From contig CAJXRZ010000005.1 in the NCBI GenBank assembly GCA_913060515.1, forward strand, positions 1 to 64,000: DNA of 64,000 nucleotides. Reading direction: 5' to 3'. Position numbers and translations under genes: made by a program. Below are positions 26,672-34,120 of this stretch, piece by piece. The DNA is from an uncultured Pseudomonadota bacterium. GTDB taxonomy: Bacteria > Myxococcota_A > UBA796 > CAJQPC01. How positions within the stretch are numbered: position 1 is the stretch's first letter; each line of letters begins with the position of its first letter. The notes under the pieces are model-generated. The model did no database searches, was not told where the DNA came from, and was given only the letters and a program-made list of their open reading frames with translations.

Positions 26672-27190
26672 CTATACGAAGCGCAGGCCCGCGAGCCCGC
26701 CGAGCTCCCACTTGACCAGGAACTCGATCAGAGGTTGCTCAAACTCCTCGTCCAGATCATCCCATGGGTAGGGATCCAGGCAGCGAACCTGCTCTTCCAG
26801 AGACTCGACCAGGACCCAGTGGGGACCGACGTGGCCATCTGGGAAGCGGTCCACCACACAGGCCAGCCAGGGCAGTCCCTTCTGGAACTGGTAGCGACGC
26901 GCTTGGCGAAGGGCCTGATCGCGGTCCTCTCCCAGCCCACTGAGCACGGTTGCGGTCCCGAAGAGCTCGGCCGCGAGTGCCTGGGCGTCCTCCGCCTCCT
27001 CGCCCTTCAAGCGAGCGCGTAGCTGCTCAGCCAGGGCCTCTCCTAGGGTCTCTGGATCCTCGCCAGCACGCAAGGCCTCGCATGCCGAGCGAATGCTCGC
27101 ATCGGCGCACTCGTGGCCTGTGACGTGAAGCAGGAAGATCCAGGTGGCCATGGTGTAGGCCAGTGTGCCGCGCTTGGGATCGGTAGACAT
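26672..27190 (-). CDS. C39-peptidase-like cysteine hydrolase, orphan
   Basis: 172 aa from the ATG at 27190; a longer frame upstream overlaps the divergent gene and looks non-coding. The N-terminal GHECADASIRSACEAL resembles the C39 motif ECGxAxLxM with Cys28. GPHWVLVESLEEQVRCLDP resembles the catalytic His/Asp segment HxVVVxxxxxxxxxxDP (His124, Asp139). A papain-like bacteriocin-peptidase fold is therefore plausible. There is no ABC transporter fused or adjacent, and no signal peptide. The alternative is a degenerate member with a structural role. It is divergent from the sulfatase-like gene. Confidence 0.55.
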   Translation of the reverse strand: MSTDPKRGTLAYTMATWIFLLHVTGHECADASIRSACEALRAGEDPETLGEALAEQLRARLKGEEAEDAQALAAELFGTATVLSGLGEDRDQALRQARRYQFQKGLPWLACVVDRFPDGHVGPHWVLVESLEEQVRCLDPYPWDDLDEEFEQPLIEFLVKWELGGLAGLRFV

Positions 27191-27234
27191 GCAGGCTCCA
27201 GTGCTTGTGTTGGACGGGTTAACGGCTATCGCCT

Positions 27235-27238
27235 GGAG
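27235..27238 (+). promoter_or_regulatory. Shine-Dalgarno that decides the sulfatase-like start
   Basis: GGAG lies 7 bases before the GTG at 27246. That start gives the lipoprotein signal MLPFALLLAC and leaves 55 bases to the divergent gene. Longer starts would overlap that gene's start. Confidence 0.5.
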
Positions 27239-27245
27239 ACCTCTC

Positions 27246-29714
27246 GTGCTGCCCTTCGCCCTGCTCTTGGCCTGCAAGCCCCCCGTGCTTCCCCCGCCAA
27301 GCAACCAGCTCCCCGCAGACCGGCTTGCCCAGCAGTCCGGCGGAGGGGTGATTCACCTCGCGCTGCTCGCTGAAGACGCCAAGATCGAGCTGCCAGCGAC
27401 CAACAGGCCCGAAGGGGCGCCACCGCCTGGCTCCGTGGTGCTCAACACAGGCTGGCGCCGATCCGGCTCGACCTCCTTTGAGCGCGTGAGCCCCGAGGGC
27501 TTGGACAAACACAAGGAGTACCGCAAGGGCCCCTTGGGTGTGCACCTCTTGGTAGGTGAGGAGGAGCTCAAGTACGGGCGGGACTGGAGCATCTACAAGG
27601 GCAAGCTGCGCGTGGAGGGCGATGACCCCAGCGAGTCCGAACAGAGCATCATCTACCTCTCCGAAGAGTTGGGCCAGCACCAGGCCCGCCTCGATGTGGC
27701 GACCGCAGGGCTCCCGCCTCACGCATACGTGCAGAGCCAGATGGAGGAGCGCAATCGGGACACCACCAAGACCCGCACTGGCCTGCTGTTGCCCGCGCCC
27801 GGCAGCTTTGAGGTGCAGCTCACCCTTCCCGAGGCCGCGGAGCTCCATATGGGGCTCGCTCTGGCCTCGCCGGGGGGAGGAAGCTCTTCAGATGGGGCCG
27901 TGGCGCGCTTGCTGGTGAACGGGGAGACACACCGAGAGTGGAAGCTCCGTGACTCCAAGATCTTGGACAAGGTCATCGACCTCTCGGAGTTCGAAGGACA
28001 GAGCGTGACGCTGACCTTGGAGAGTGAGGTTCAGGGCAGCGGCGATTGGGACTATGTCTTCTTTGGCGCTCCGATGGTCATTGGGGCGCCGGTCGAATCG
28101 CCGCGTCGTGTCGTGGTCATCGGCATCGACACCCTGCGCTACGCGGAGCTCACCCAGCAAGGCTACGAGCTGGACACAACGGCCTCCCTGGACGGTTTCG
28201 CAGAGAGCAGCCTGATCTTCGACAAGGCCTGGGCGCCAGCGCCAAGAACGCGTCCCAGCTTCCGCAGCAGTACCACTGGCCGCTACCCCATCGAGGCGGT
28301 GGACGCCGACAGCTTCGGCAGCGTGTTCCAGAAGCAGGGCTTTGTGACCGCGGGCATCACCGCCAACGTTCACGTCGTGCCCCGCTTCAACTTCAACCAG
28401 GGCTACGACAACTGGACCTATGAGAACGCCGCGGACGCCGACGTCCAGCTCAAGCGGGCCAAGGAGTTCGTCCAGGACAACGCCGGTCACGACCAGCTGC
28501 TCTTCCTGCACCTGATGGACCCGCACAACTTTTACCGGGCCCCCGGCCGCTACGAGGACATGTACGTCACGGCCGAGCGAGGCGAGATGAACGAGTTCTT
28601 GAACCGCTGGCAGATCTTGGGCAACAGCAGCAAGTTCACGGACGAGAACCGCCTCTGGCTCAAGCAACGCTATGACGGCGAGGTCCGCTACATGGCCGAT
28701 CAGCTCTCGGACTGGCTGGCCTGGTTGCTGCAGCAGCCCGGGGAGACCCTGGTGGTCATCCACAGCGACCATGGCGAGGAGTTCTGGGAGCACGGCTCCT
28801 ACGAGCACAACCACAGCCTCTACGAGGAGGTCGTTCACGCGAACCTCTGGATTCGCCCGCCCGGGGGCTGGGCTGGCGGCCCACACCGAGTCAACGAGCC
28901 TGTGAGCTTGATCGACATCGCCCCGACCCTCTACGACATGCTCGGTGTGCCCGAAGAGGAGTGGCCCGAAGTGGACGGGACCAGCCTGCGTCCCATGCTC
29001 GATGCCAGTCAGTCCGAGCAGCTGGCTCCACTGCAGGCGGAGCTCAAAGCCAGACCCCTTCACATTGGCTACCCGATGTACACCACGGAACTCTGGGGCG
29101 TGATCTTCGGAGACCACAAGTACATCCTGAGCACTTGGGATGGACATCAAGAGCTCTATGATCTGAGCGCAGATGCCGCCGAGCTCAAGGACATCAGCGA
29201 GAGCAGCGATCTGAGCCCCTATTGGGCAGCCCTGACCCAGAGTACTGGCTTTGAGACCGGCCCCGGCATTCGTCTGCGCATCGAGGCCCCGGCTCAGGGC
29301 TTTGTGGCCGTCTTTGACCAACCCGTTCAGGTGGTTGTGATGGATCCAGAGGCCCAGCAGTCCCGCCGTGCGAACGTCGAATGGGGTGAAGTTCCGAGCG
29401 GCGTGCTGGCGGACGTGGGCGTTGTGGACTTGGCGCCAGATGCACTCAGCTTCCGCTTCACGCCGGGCAAGACCGGACGCGGCACCCTGATGATCTCGGC
29501 GACTCCGGAGACCCAGGGACGCATCGTGGTCGGGGAGGAGGAGAGCCCCCTCACTGTTGGTGGTGTGACCCGCGTTGGCAAGGTGCGGGTCCGGGCGGAG
29601 CTCGGCACAGTGATTCTGGTGACGGACAGCATCGCTGATCGCACCAAAGTCAGCGGCGGCCGGGCCTCGGACATGGAGGATGAGCTGCGGGCCCTGGGCT
29701 ACATCCAGGACTGA
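27246..29714 (+). CDS. Sulfatase-like (alkaline phosphatase superfamily) lipoprotein
   Basis: 822 aa. The GTG start gives MLPFALLLAC with Cys10 as lipid anchor. An N-terminal beta-rich domain of about 270 residues precedes the sulfatase-fold domain. This begins VVVIGIDTLRYAEL (metal Asp and DxxR) and continues with TRPSFRSSTTGRYP. The nucleophile position carries Thr335 in TRPS rather than Cys/Ser of CxPxR. HSDHGEEFWEHG supplies the late metal ligands. Thr nucleophiles occur in lipoteichoic acid synthase and phosphoethanolamine transferases, so a transferase or phosphodiesterase role is as likely as sulfatase. A C-terminal beta domain follows. The MBOAT gene begins 30 bases downstream, suggesting surface glycan or lipid modification. 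Confidence 0.85.
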   Translation: MLPFALLLACKPPVLPPPSNQLPADRLAQQSGGGVIHLALLAEDAKIELPATNRPEGAPPPGSVVLNTGWRRSGSTSFERVSPEGLDKHKEYRKGPLGVHLLVGEEELKYGRDWSIYKGKLRVEGDDPSESEQSIIYLSEELGQHQARLDVATAGLPPHAYVQSQMEERNRDTTKTRTGLLLPAPGSFEVQLTLPEAAELHMGLALASPGGGSSSDGAVARLLVNGETHREWKLRDSKILDKVIDLSEFEGQSVTLTLESEVQGSGDWDYVFFGAPMVIGAPVESPRRVVVIGIDTLRYAELTQQGYELDTTASLDGFAESSLIFDKAWAPAPRTRPSFRSSTTGRYPIEAVDADSFGSVFQKQGFVTAGITANVHVVPRFNFNQGYDNWTYENAADADVQLKRAKEFVQDNAGHDQLLFLHLMDPHNFYRAPGRYEDMYVTAERGEMNEFLNRWQILGNSSKFTDENRLWLKQRYDGEVRYMADQLSDWLAWLLQQPGETLVVIHSDHGEEFWEHGSYEHNHSLYEEVVHANLWIRPPGGWAGGPHRVNEPVSLIDIAPTLYDMLGVPEEEWPEVDGTSLRPMLDASQSEQLAPLQAELKARPLHIGYPMYTTELWGVIFGDHKYILSTWDGHQELYDLSADAAELKDISESSDLSPYWAALTQSTGFETGPGIRLRIEAPAQGFVAVFDQPVQVVVMDPEAQQSRRANVEWGEVPSGVLADVGVVDLAPDALSFRFTPGKTGRGTLMISATPETQGRIVVGEEESPLTVGGVTRVGKVRVRAELGTVILVTDSIADRTKVSGGRASDMEDELRALGYIQD

Positions 29715-29744
29715 GCCCATGGCAGGCGTATACTGCGCCAAGCC

Positions 29745-31166
29745 GTGCTGTTCACCACCCCCATATTCCCGCTCTTCTTCGGGCTGGTCTACCTGGTCTA
29801 CCGGGCCTTTGGCCAGGCCTGGCGCGCCCAGAACCTCTGGCTGCTCCTGGCCAGCTACGCCTTCTATGCCTGGTGGGATTGGCGGCTTTGCGGGCTCATC
29901 CTGCTCTCGACGGTCGTGGACTACCTCTGTGGCGTGCTCATCGAAGGAGAGCGCAGCGAGGGGCGCTCAGGAAAGGGGCTGGTCGCCGCCTCGGTGGTGG
30001 TCAATCTAGGGGTCCTGGCCACCTTCAAATACCTGGGCTGGTTCACAGGCGAGCTGAACGCCGGCCTCCTGGCGATGGGCATGAGCGCTGAGCTGCCGGT
30101 GCTCAAGCTCATCGTGCCAGTGGGCCTGAGCTTCTACACCTTCCAGTCCATGGCCTACACCATCGACGTGTACAGGGCGCGCACTCCTGCCCAGCGGGAT
30201 CCCCTCACCTTCGCGCTCTTCGTGAGCTTCTTTCCGCAGCTGGTGGCCGGCCCAATTGAGCGCAGCGACGCCCTGATGCCGCAGCTTCAGAGGCCCAGGC
30301 TGCCCACCAAACTCCAGCTCGCCGAGGGCTTGCACCTCATCATCTGGGGGGTGTTCAAGAAGCTCTTTGTGGCCGACAACTTGGCGGTCCTGGTTCAGCG
30401 GGTCGTAGACGGCGAGGCGCTCCCCAACACGGGGGCTGCGGTCTGGGTGGCCACCTACGCCTTCGCATGGCAGATCTACTGCGACTTCTCGGGCTACACG
30501 GACATCGCTCGCGGTGTCGCCAAGCTGCTTGGGATCGAGCTCTCGGTGAACTTCAAGGCGCCTTACCTGGCCCACCGGCCCCAGGAGATCTGGCGTCGCT
30601 GGCACATCTCGCTGTCCCAATGGCTCAGGGACTACCTCTACATTCCCCTGGGCGGCAACCGCCGCGGCAAGGTGCGCACACAGCTCAACTTGATCATTAC
30701 GATGTTGTTGGGAGGCCTCTGGCACGGGGCCAACTGGACCTATGTGCTCTGGGGGGGCGTCCACGGCATCGCCCTGGCCATCGACCGCCTACGAGGCCAG
30801 GCTACTCCCTCTCGCTGGGCGCGCGCCATCGGCGTGGTGCTCACCTTCCACCTCTCCGCTCTGGCCTTCTTGGTGTTCCGGGCTCCAAGCTTGGAGCGGG
30901 CTGTAGACCTGATGCGCATTCAGTTCACCAACGTCTACATGAGCGCCCAGGACCGGATGGCCTTCGCGCAGTTGGGCATGCTCATCGCCATCCCCTTGGG
31001 CGTAGAGTTGCTTCAGTCCTTCCGCGCCCGAAGGGGGGAGACGGATCTGTCTCTGGTCCTTCGGTGGCATCCTGCACTCCAGGCCACCTTCACCGCGGTC
31101 CTTGTCCTCATCACCCTCTTCCTTGGCGCCACCGCTGGCCAGTCCTTCATCTACTACCAGTTCTGA
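29745..31166 (+). CDS. MBOAT family membrane O-acyltransferase (AlgI/DltB-like)
   Basis: 473 aa with about eleven hydrophobic helices. Typical AlgI motifs are present: SFYTFQSMAYTIDVYR, PQLVAGPIER, IYCDFSGYTDIARG, APYLAHRPQEIWRRWHISLSQWLRDYLYIPLGGNR-type core, and the catalytic His327 in GGLWHGANW. It moves acyl groups across or onto the outer side of the inner membrane for O-acylation of a polymer. The GTG start lies 30 bases after the sulfatase-like gene. The next gene, an SGNH-like protein, overlaps it, the usual MBOAT/AlgX-AlgJ pairing. The polymer is unknown, since no polymerase gene is adjacent. Confidence 0.93.
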   Translation: MLFTTPIFPLFFGLVYLVYRAFGQAWRAQNLWLLLASYAFYAWWDWRLCGLILLSTVVDYLCGVLIEGERSEGRSGKGLVAASVVVNLGVLATFKYLGWFTGELNAGLLAMGMSAELPVLKLIVPVGLSFYTFQSMAYTIDVYRARTPAQRDPLTFALFVSFFPQLVAGPIERSDALMPQLQRPRLPTKLQLAEGLHLIIWGVFKKLFVADNLAVLVQRVVDGEALPNTGAAVWVATYAFAWQIYCDFSGYTDIARGVAKLLGIELSVNFKAPYLAHRPQEIWRRWHISLSQWLRDYLYIPLGGNRRGKVRTQLNLIITMLLGGLWHGANWTYVLWGGVHGIALAIDRLRGQATPSRWARAIGVVLTFHLSALAFLVFRAPSLERAVDLMRIQFTNVYMSAQDRMAFAQLGMLIAIPLGVELLQSFRARRGETDLSLVLRWHPALQATFTAVLVLITLFLGATAGQSFIYYQF

Positions 31167-32154
31167 GCGACCCCTCCGGCCGCTTTCAGCCCTACGCTTC
31201 TGCGCAGTGGTGCTGCTCACGCTCGTGGGCGCGGAGCTGGGGGTGCGTGCGTTCTACAGTGCGCCAGCCCCCATGCTGGACAAGACGCGGGCCTATGCAG
31301 CCCGTCCCCACGGGCAAGCCCCGGAACTGCTGGTCTTCGGAACCTGCCTGCCCGAGCAGATCATCCAGACTCAAGCCCTCGGCGAGCAGCTGGGCTTGGA
31401 GGTCAGCAACCTGGCCACACCAGCGGGCACCGCACGCCTCTTCTACCTGGTGCTCAAGCACCACATTCCCCAAGACGCCGAGATCCAAGCCATCGTCCTG
31501 CCCTTTGGTACCCGAGACTTGAGCAAGGAAATGGCGCCCCATGAATCGCAGGTCATGGCCTTGGCGCCGTGGTCGGAGATGCCGAATTTGATGCGCTGGG
31601 CTTGCCCCGACGACAGCTCCTGCGCCTCCGAGTTGCTGCTCCGAAAGTCCAGCTACGCCTACCGAAATCGGGGGTACATCGCCAACAAAGTTTGGATGAG
31701 CATAGGGGTCCGGGAGCCCATTCCGGGCTATGTTCTGAGCCCCGGGGCCATCGCCCCCCCTCAGGACGGCGCAGCACCTCCGCCCCCCAAGGCCAAGCCC
31801 GCAGCGGAACCCTCCCTGGATGGCGAGTTGCTCGCTGAGCCAGCTGGCGGTCCCGATCCCGAGTTCCAGTACCTTCACCGCTTTCTCTTGCTCGCCAAGG
31901 CCCGGAACATTCCTGTGATGCTGGTCCCCCTCCCTACCCGCGCGGACTTTGAGACCGGCCGCGCGCCGGACCCCACTCAGGCGGAGTACCAAGCCCGGCT
32001 TCAGGCCACAATCTCAGCAGGTGGCGGCACACTGCTTCAGGTCACGGACATCCCTGGCTTGGGGGCTCAGGACTTCACGGATGATGTGCACCTCAGCCAA
32101 GAGGGCCGCGCCAAGGTCACCGCTGCCTTGGGCCGCGCCATGAGCGGATCATAG
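31102..32154 (+). CDS. Membrane-anchored SGNH/AlgX-like partner of the acyltransferase
   Basis: 350 aa with one N-terminal TM (ALRFCAVVLLTLVGAELGVRAF) and a large extracytoplasmic domain. The domain starts with ELLVFGTCLPEQIIQTQ, in the position of the SGNH block I (usually GDS). It contains a Pro/Ala-rich loop (about 220-245) and ends with DFTDDVHLSQEGRAKV, matching the SGNH block V DxxH where Asp and His complete a triad. This suggests transfer of acyl groups delivered by the MBOAT protein, like AlgX/AlgJ. The start is uncertain: TTG at 31102 overlaps the MBOAT gene by 65 bases, and GTG at 31207 is the next good choice but would trim the positive segment before the TM. Confidence 0.75.
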   Translation: MSSSPSSLAPPLASPSSTTSSERPLRPLSALRFCAVVLLTLVGAELGVRAFYSAPAPMLDKTRAYAARPHGQAPELLVFGTCLPEQIIQTQALGEQLGLEVSNLATPAGTARLFYLVLKHHIPQDAEIQAIVLPFGTRDLSKEMAPHESQVMALAPWSEMPNLMRWACPDDSSCASELLLRKSSYAYRNRGYIANKVWMSIGVREPIPGYVLSPGAIAPPQDGAAPPPPKAKPAAEPSLDGELLAEPAGGPDPEFQYLHRFLLLAKARNIPVMLVPLPTRADFETGRAPDPTQAEYQARLQATISAGGGTLLQVTDIPGLGAQDFTDDVHLSQEGRAKVTAALGRAMSGS

Positions 32155-32159
32155 ACCGC

Positions 32160-32981
32160 ATGTTGCTGCTCAAGATTCTTGGGGTGCTGTTGCTCCTCTA
32201 CGTCGCCGCGATCTTTGCGCTGCTGCGTCTGGAGACGCGCATGGTGTTTCCAGCCCCCCAGATTGATCGTTCAGCGCTTCAGGCCCAAGCCCAAGCGCTG
32301 GGCGCTCAGGAACGGACCGTCGTCACCGAGGACGGCGTTCCACTCTACGGGCGGCGCCGGGGCAAGTCGGACAAGCTGGCGCTGATCTTCTCTGGGAACG
32401 GGGCGAGCGTCGGGCAGTTTGGTGAGAGAGAGGCGCTGTTCTTGGAACTGGGCTTCGAGACCCTCCACGTGAACTACCGCGGCTACCCTGGAAGCCCAGG
32501 GACCCCCAGCGAGGCCGGTTTGGTACTGGACGGCCGCGCGATCTATGCAGAGGCCCTTCGCACCCACAGCCCAGAGAACATCCTGGTCTTTGGCAAATCC
32601 CTGGGTGGGGGCGTTGCCATCGCTGCCTTGAGCGGGCACGAGCGCCCGCCGGCGGGACTGATCGTGGAGAGCAGCTTCAAGAGCATCGCCGCGGTCGCCT
32701 TCAGACGCTTTCCGATCCTGCCTACGGGCCTGCTCATGCGAAATCCCTTTGACTCCCTTGCCAGGGCGCCTGCGGTGGCCTCTCCGGCCTTGGTTCTCCA
32801 CAGCCAGAGCGACGACCTCATCCCCTTCACGCACGGCCAGGTCTTGGCCCAGAGTCTTCCCGATGCCCGTCTGGTGGCCTTTGATGGCCTGGACCACAAC
32901 GCGGATCTGCTGGCTGAAGAGGCGGGACGCGCAGCGTTGCTAGACTTTATGGAAGAGATCTCCTTGCGGAAAGCCCCGTAG
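32160..32981 (+). CDS. Membrane-anchored alpha/beta hydrolase (BEM46-like)
   Basis: 273 aa. One N-terminal TM (LLLKILGVLLLLYVAAIFALL) anchors a serine hydrolase domain. The nucleophile elbow is GKSLGGG (Ser147), the acid lies in HSQSDDLIPF and the His in GLDHNADLL. HVNYRGYPGSPGTPSEAG is the typical early loop with a conserved NYRGY. The family is generic (esterase, thioesterase or peptidase). It starts 5 bases after the SGNH-like gene, so it belongs to the same transcript and may remove or recycle acyl groups. It ends in a run of decamer repeats. Confidence 0.88.
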   Translation: MLLLKILGVLLLLYVAAIFALLRLETRMVFPAPQIDRSALQAQAQALGAQERTVVTEDGVPLYGRRRGKSDKLALIFSGNGASVGQFGEREALFLELGFETLHVNYRGYPGSPGTPSEAGLVLDGRAIYAEALRTHSPENILVFGKSLGGGVAIAALSGHERPPAGLIVESSFKSIAAVAFRRFPILPTGLLMRNPFDSLARAPAVASPALVLHSQSDDLIPFTHGQVLAQSLPDARLVAFDGLDHNADLLAEEAGRAALLDFMEEISLRKAP

Positions 32982-33020
32982 CAACGGTACAAGCGCGTAG
33001 AAGCGCGTACAACTCCGTAA
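32971..33020. repeat. Five tandem degenerate 10-bp repeats
   Basis: Successive decamers read AAGCCCCGTA, GCAACGGTAC, AAGCGCGTAG, AAGCGCGTAC, AACTCCGTAA. Units 3 and 4 differ at one position. The first unit overlaps the hydrolase stop codon. The period equals one helical turn, as in arrays of protein-binding sites on one DNA face. They lie upstream of the small conserved gene at 33087. Confidence 0.5.
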
Positions 33021-33039
33021 GCAGGCCGTGGTTGCCTGC
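33021..33039. other. Inverted repeat before the small conserved gene
   Basis: Perfect 6-bp arms GCAGGC and GCCTGC with a 7-nt loop. It directly follows the decamer array and precedes TTGTCA (33041-33046), a fair -35 element whose -10 is poor. It could be a weak terminator for the upstream operon or an operator. Confidence 0.35.
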
Positions 33040-33086
33040 GTTGTCATGGCCCGAGAGAACGCGGCATACACCGCAAAGGAGCACAC

Positions 33087-33386
33087 ATGTCTATCAAGGG
33101 AATCGAAGGTCTCAGCGACGAGCAGATCAGCGCCGAGGTCGCCAAGGGCGGCCGCTTCGTGGTCTTTCCCTACGCCATCTCCATCCTGGTCATGACCTTC
33201 TACCGAAAGTCCGACATCCACTTCATCAAGGCCGATGAGTCGGCGTTCGGAAAAGCCTTTCCCTACATCCTGCTCAGCGGCTTGATCGGGTGGTGGGGCT
33301 TCCCTTGGGGACTGGTTCGTACCCCTCAGGCGCTCTTTCACTGCTTCTCAGGCGGCGAAGACGTCACGGACGAAGTCTTCAACTAG
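33087..33386 (+). CDS. Small conserved membrane-associated protein
   Basis: 99 aa with AAAGGAG 6 bases before the ATG. It starts IKGIEGLSDEQISAEVAKGGRF, then a hydrophobic segment FVVFPYAISILVMTF, a central KSDIHFIKADES and a second hydrophobic segment YILLSGLIGWWGFPWGL, ending GGEDVTDEVFN. I recognise the pattern of small proteins found widely next to membrane genes, but know no function. Two membrane segments are likely. The end overlaps the convergent ATPase gene by 4 bases. Confidence 0.8.
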   Translation: MSIKGIEGLSDEQISAEVAKGGRFVVFPYAISILVMTFYRKSDIHFIKADESAFGKAFPYILLSGLIGWWGFPWGLVRTPQALFHCFSGGEDVTDEVFN

Positions 33387-33952
33387 GCTGAAGCGCCGCC
33401 AGAGGCATCCAGCTCTTTGGCGGCACGACGCAGCCCACGCATGACCTTCCTGTAGGTCCAAGGCTCGTCGATCTGCAGCTCAGCGCCCACCGACTGGGCC
33501 AGGCCCAGGCGCTCCGCTTGCTGTTTGGCGAAGCGCTTGCGTCCCCCGACCTGTGGGAAACGCAGGTTGACGGTCACACGGTGCCGGGGGTGAACGGCGT
33601 CCAACAAGAGCAGCGCCGAGTCATCGGCGCCGCCAGTGACCACCGTCTTTAGGCCGAGCTTCACCCGTGCCTGAATGAGCTCACCCAACAAGCGTGCTGC
33701 GCCTCGGCGCCGGGCCAAGAAGGTCGGCCCTTCGATGAGCAGGCCTTTGGCTTGGACCAGCTCTGGCGGCCAGGCGTTCCGTCGCACAGCCCGGGTGCAG
33801 GCATCTTGGAGTTTGTCCCCACGCAAGGTGGTCACCGTGCAGGCCAAGACCTGCTTTGCCACGCTGGTCTTTCCTGAGCCTGGAGGGCCAAGAACCACCA
33901 CCAACTCGCGCTCTCTGAGCACCCGAGGCAAGGCACGCGCACGAAGGTACAT
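33383..33952 (-). CDS. Small P-loop ATPase of unknown role
   Basis: 189 aa. Walker A GPPGSGKTS lies at about residues 22-30 after a short basic leader. VTVNLRFPQVGGRKRFAKQQAERLGL and a C-terminal helix rich in Arg and Lys follow. The size and KQVLACTVTTLRGDKLQDACTRAVRRN region suggest a kinase-like or DnaA/Hda-like small ATPase (the FPQ and late basic helix are reminiscent of Hda), without clear assignment. ATG at 33952 is chosen because AGGA stands nine bases upstream; TTG at 33973 is the alternative. It stands alone in a 168-base gap downstream of the acyl-CoA operon. Confidence 0.7.
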   Translation of the reverse strand: MYLRARALPRVLRERELVVVLGPPGSGKTSVAKQVLACTVTTLRGDKLQDACTRAVRRNAWPPELVQAKGLLIEGPTFLARRRGAARLLGELIQARVKLGLKTVVTGGADDSALLLLDAVHPRHRVTVNLRFPQVGGRKRFAKQQAERLGLAQSVGAELQIDEPWTYRKVMRGLRRAAKELDASGGASA

Positions 33953-34120
33953 GCTGCTGGTTCCTGCGAGCAACGCAGGGGCCGCCTTGGTACTCTTCTT
34001 GCGCAGGACAAGCCTCCAGTCCCGAGCTCGAGACGTGACCGCAGCATGATAGTGCTACGGCTCATTCCCACCCAGTGTCACAACCCTGACGCTTGGTCCA
34101 GAGCTGCCCTTGAGTCGCTG

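Noticed and set aside
22878-27190. A RiPP biosynthesis cluster (radical-SAM-like plus C39-like)
   Set aside because: No precursor peptide, no transporter, and the radical-SAM-like protein lacks its cluster; kept only as a low-weight idea.
27888-29741. A 617-codon open frame on the minus strand
   Set aside because: Antisense of the sulfatase-like gene, which has clear catalytic motifs.
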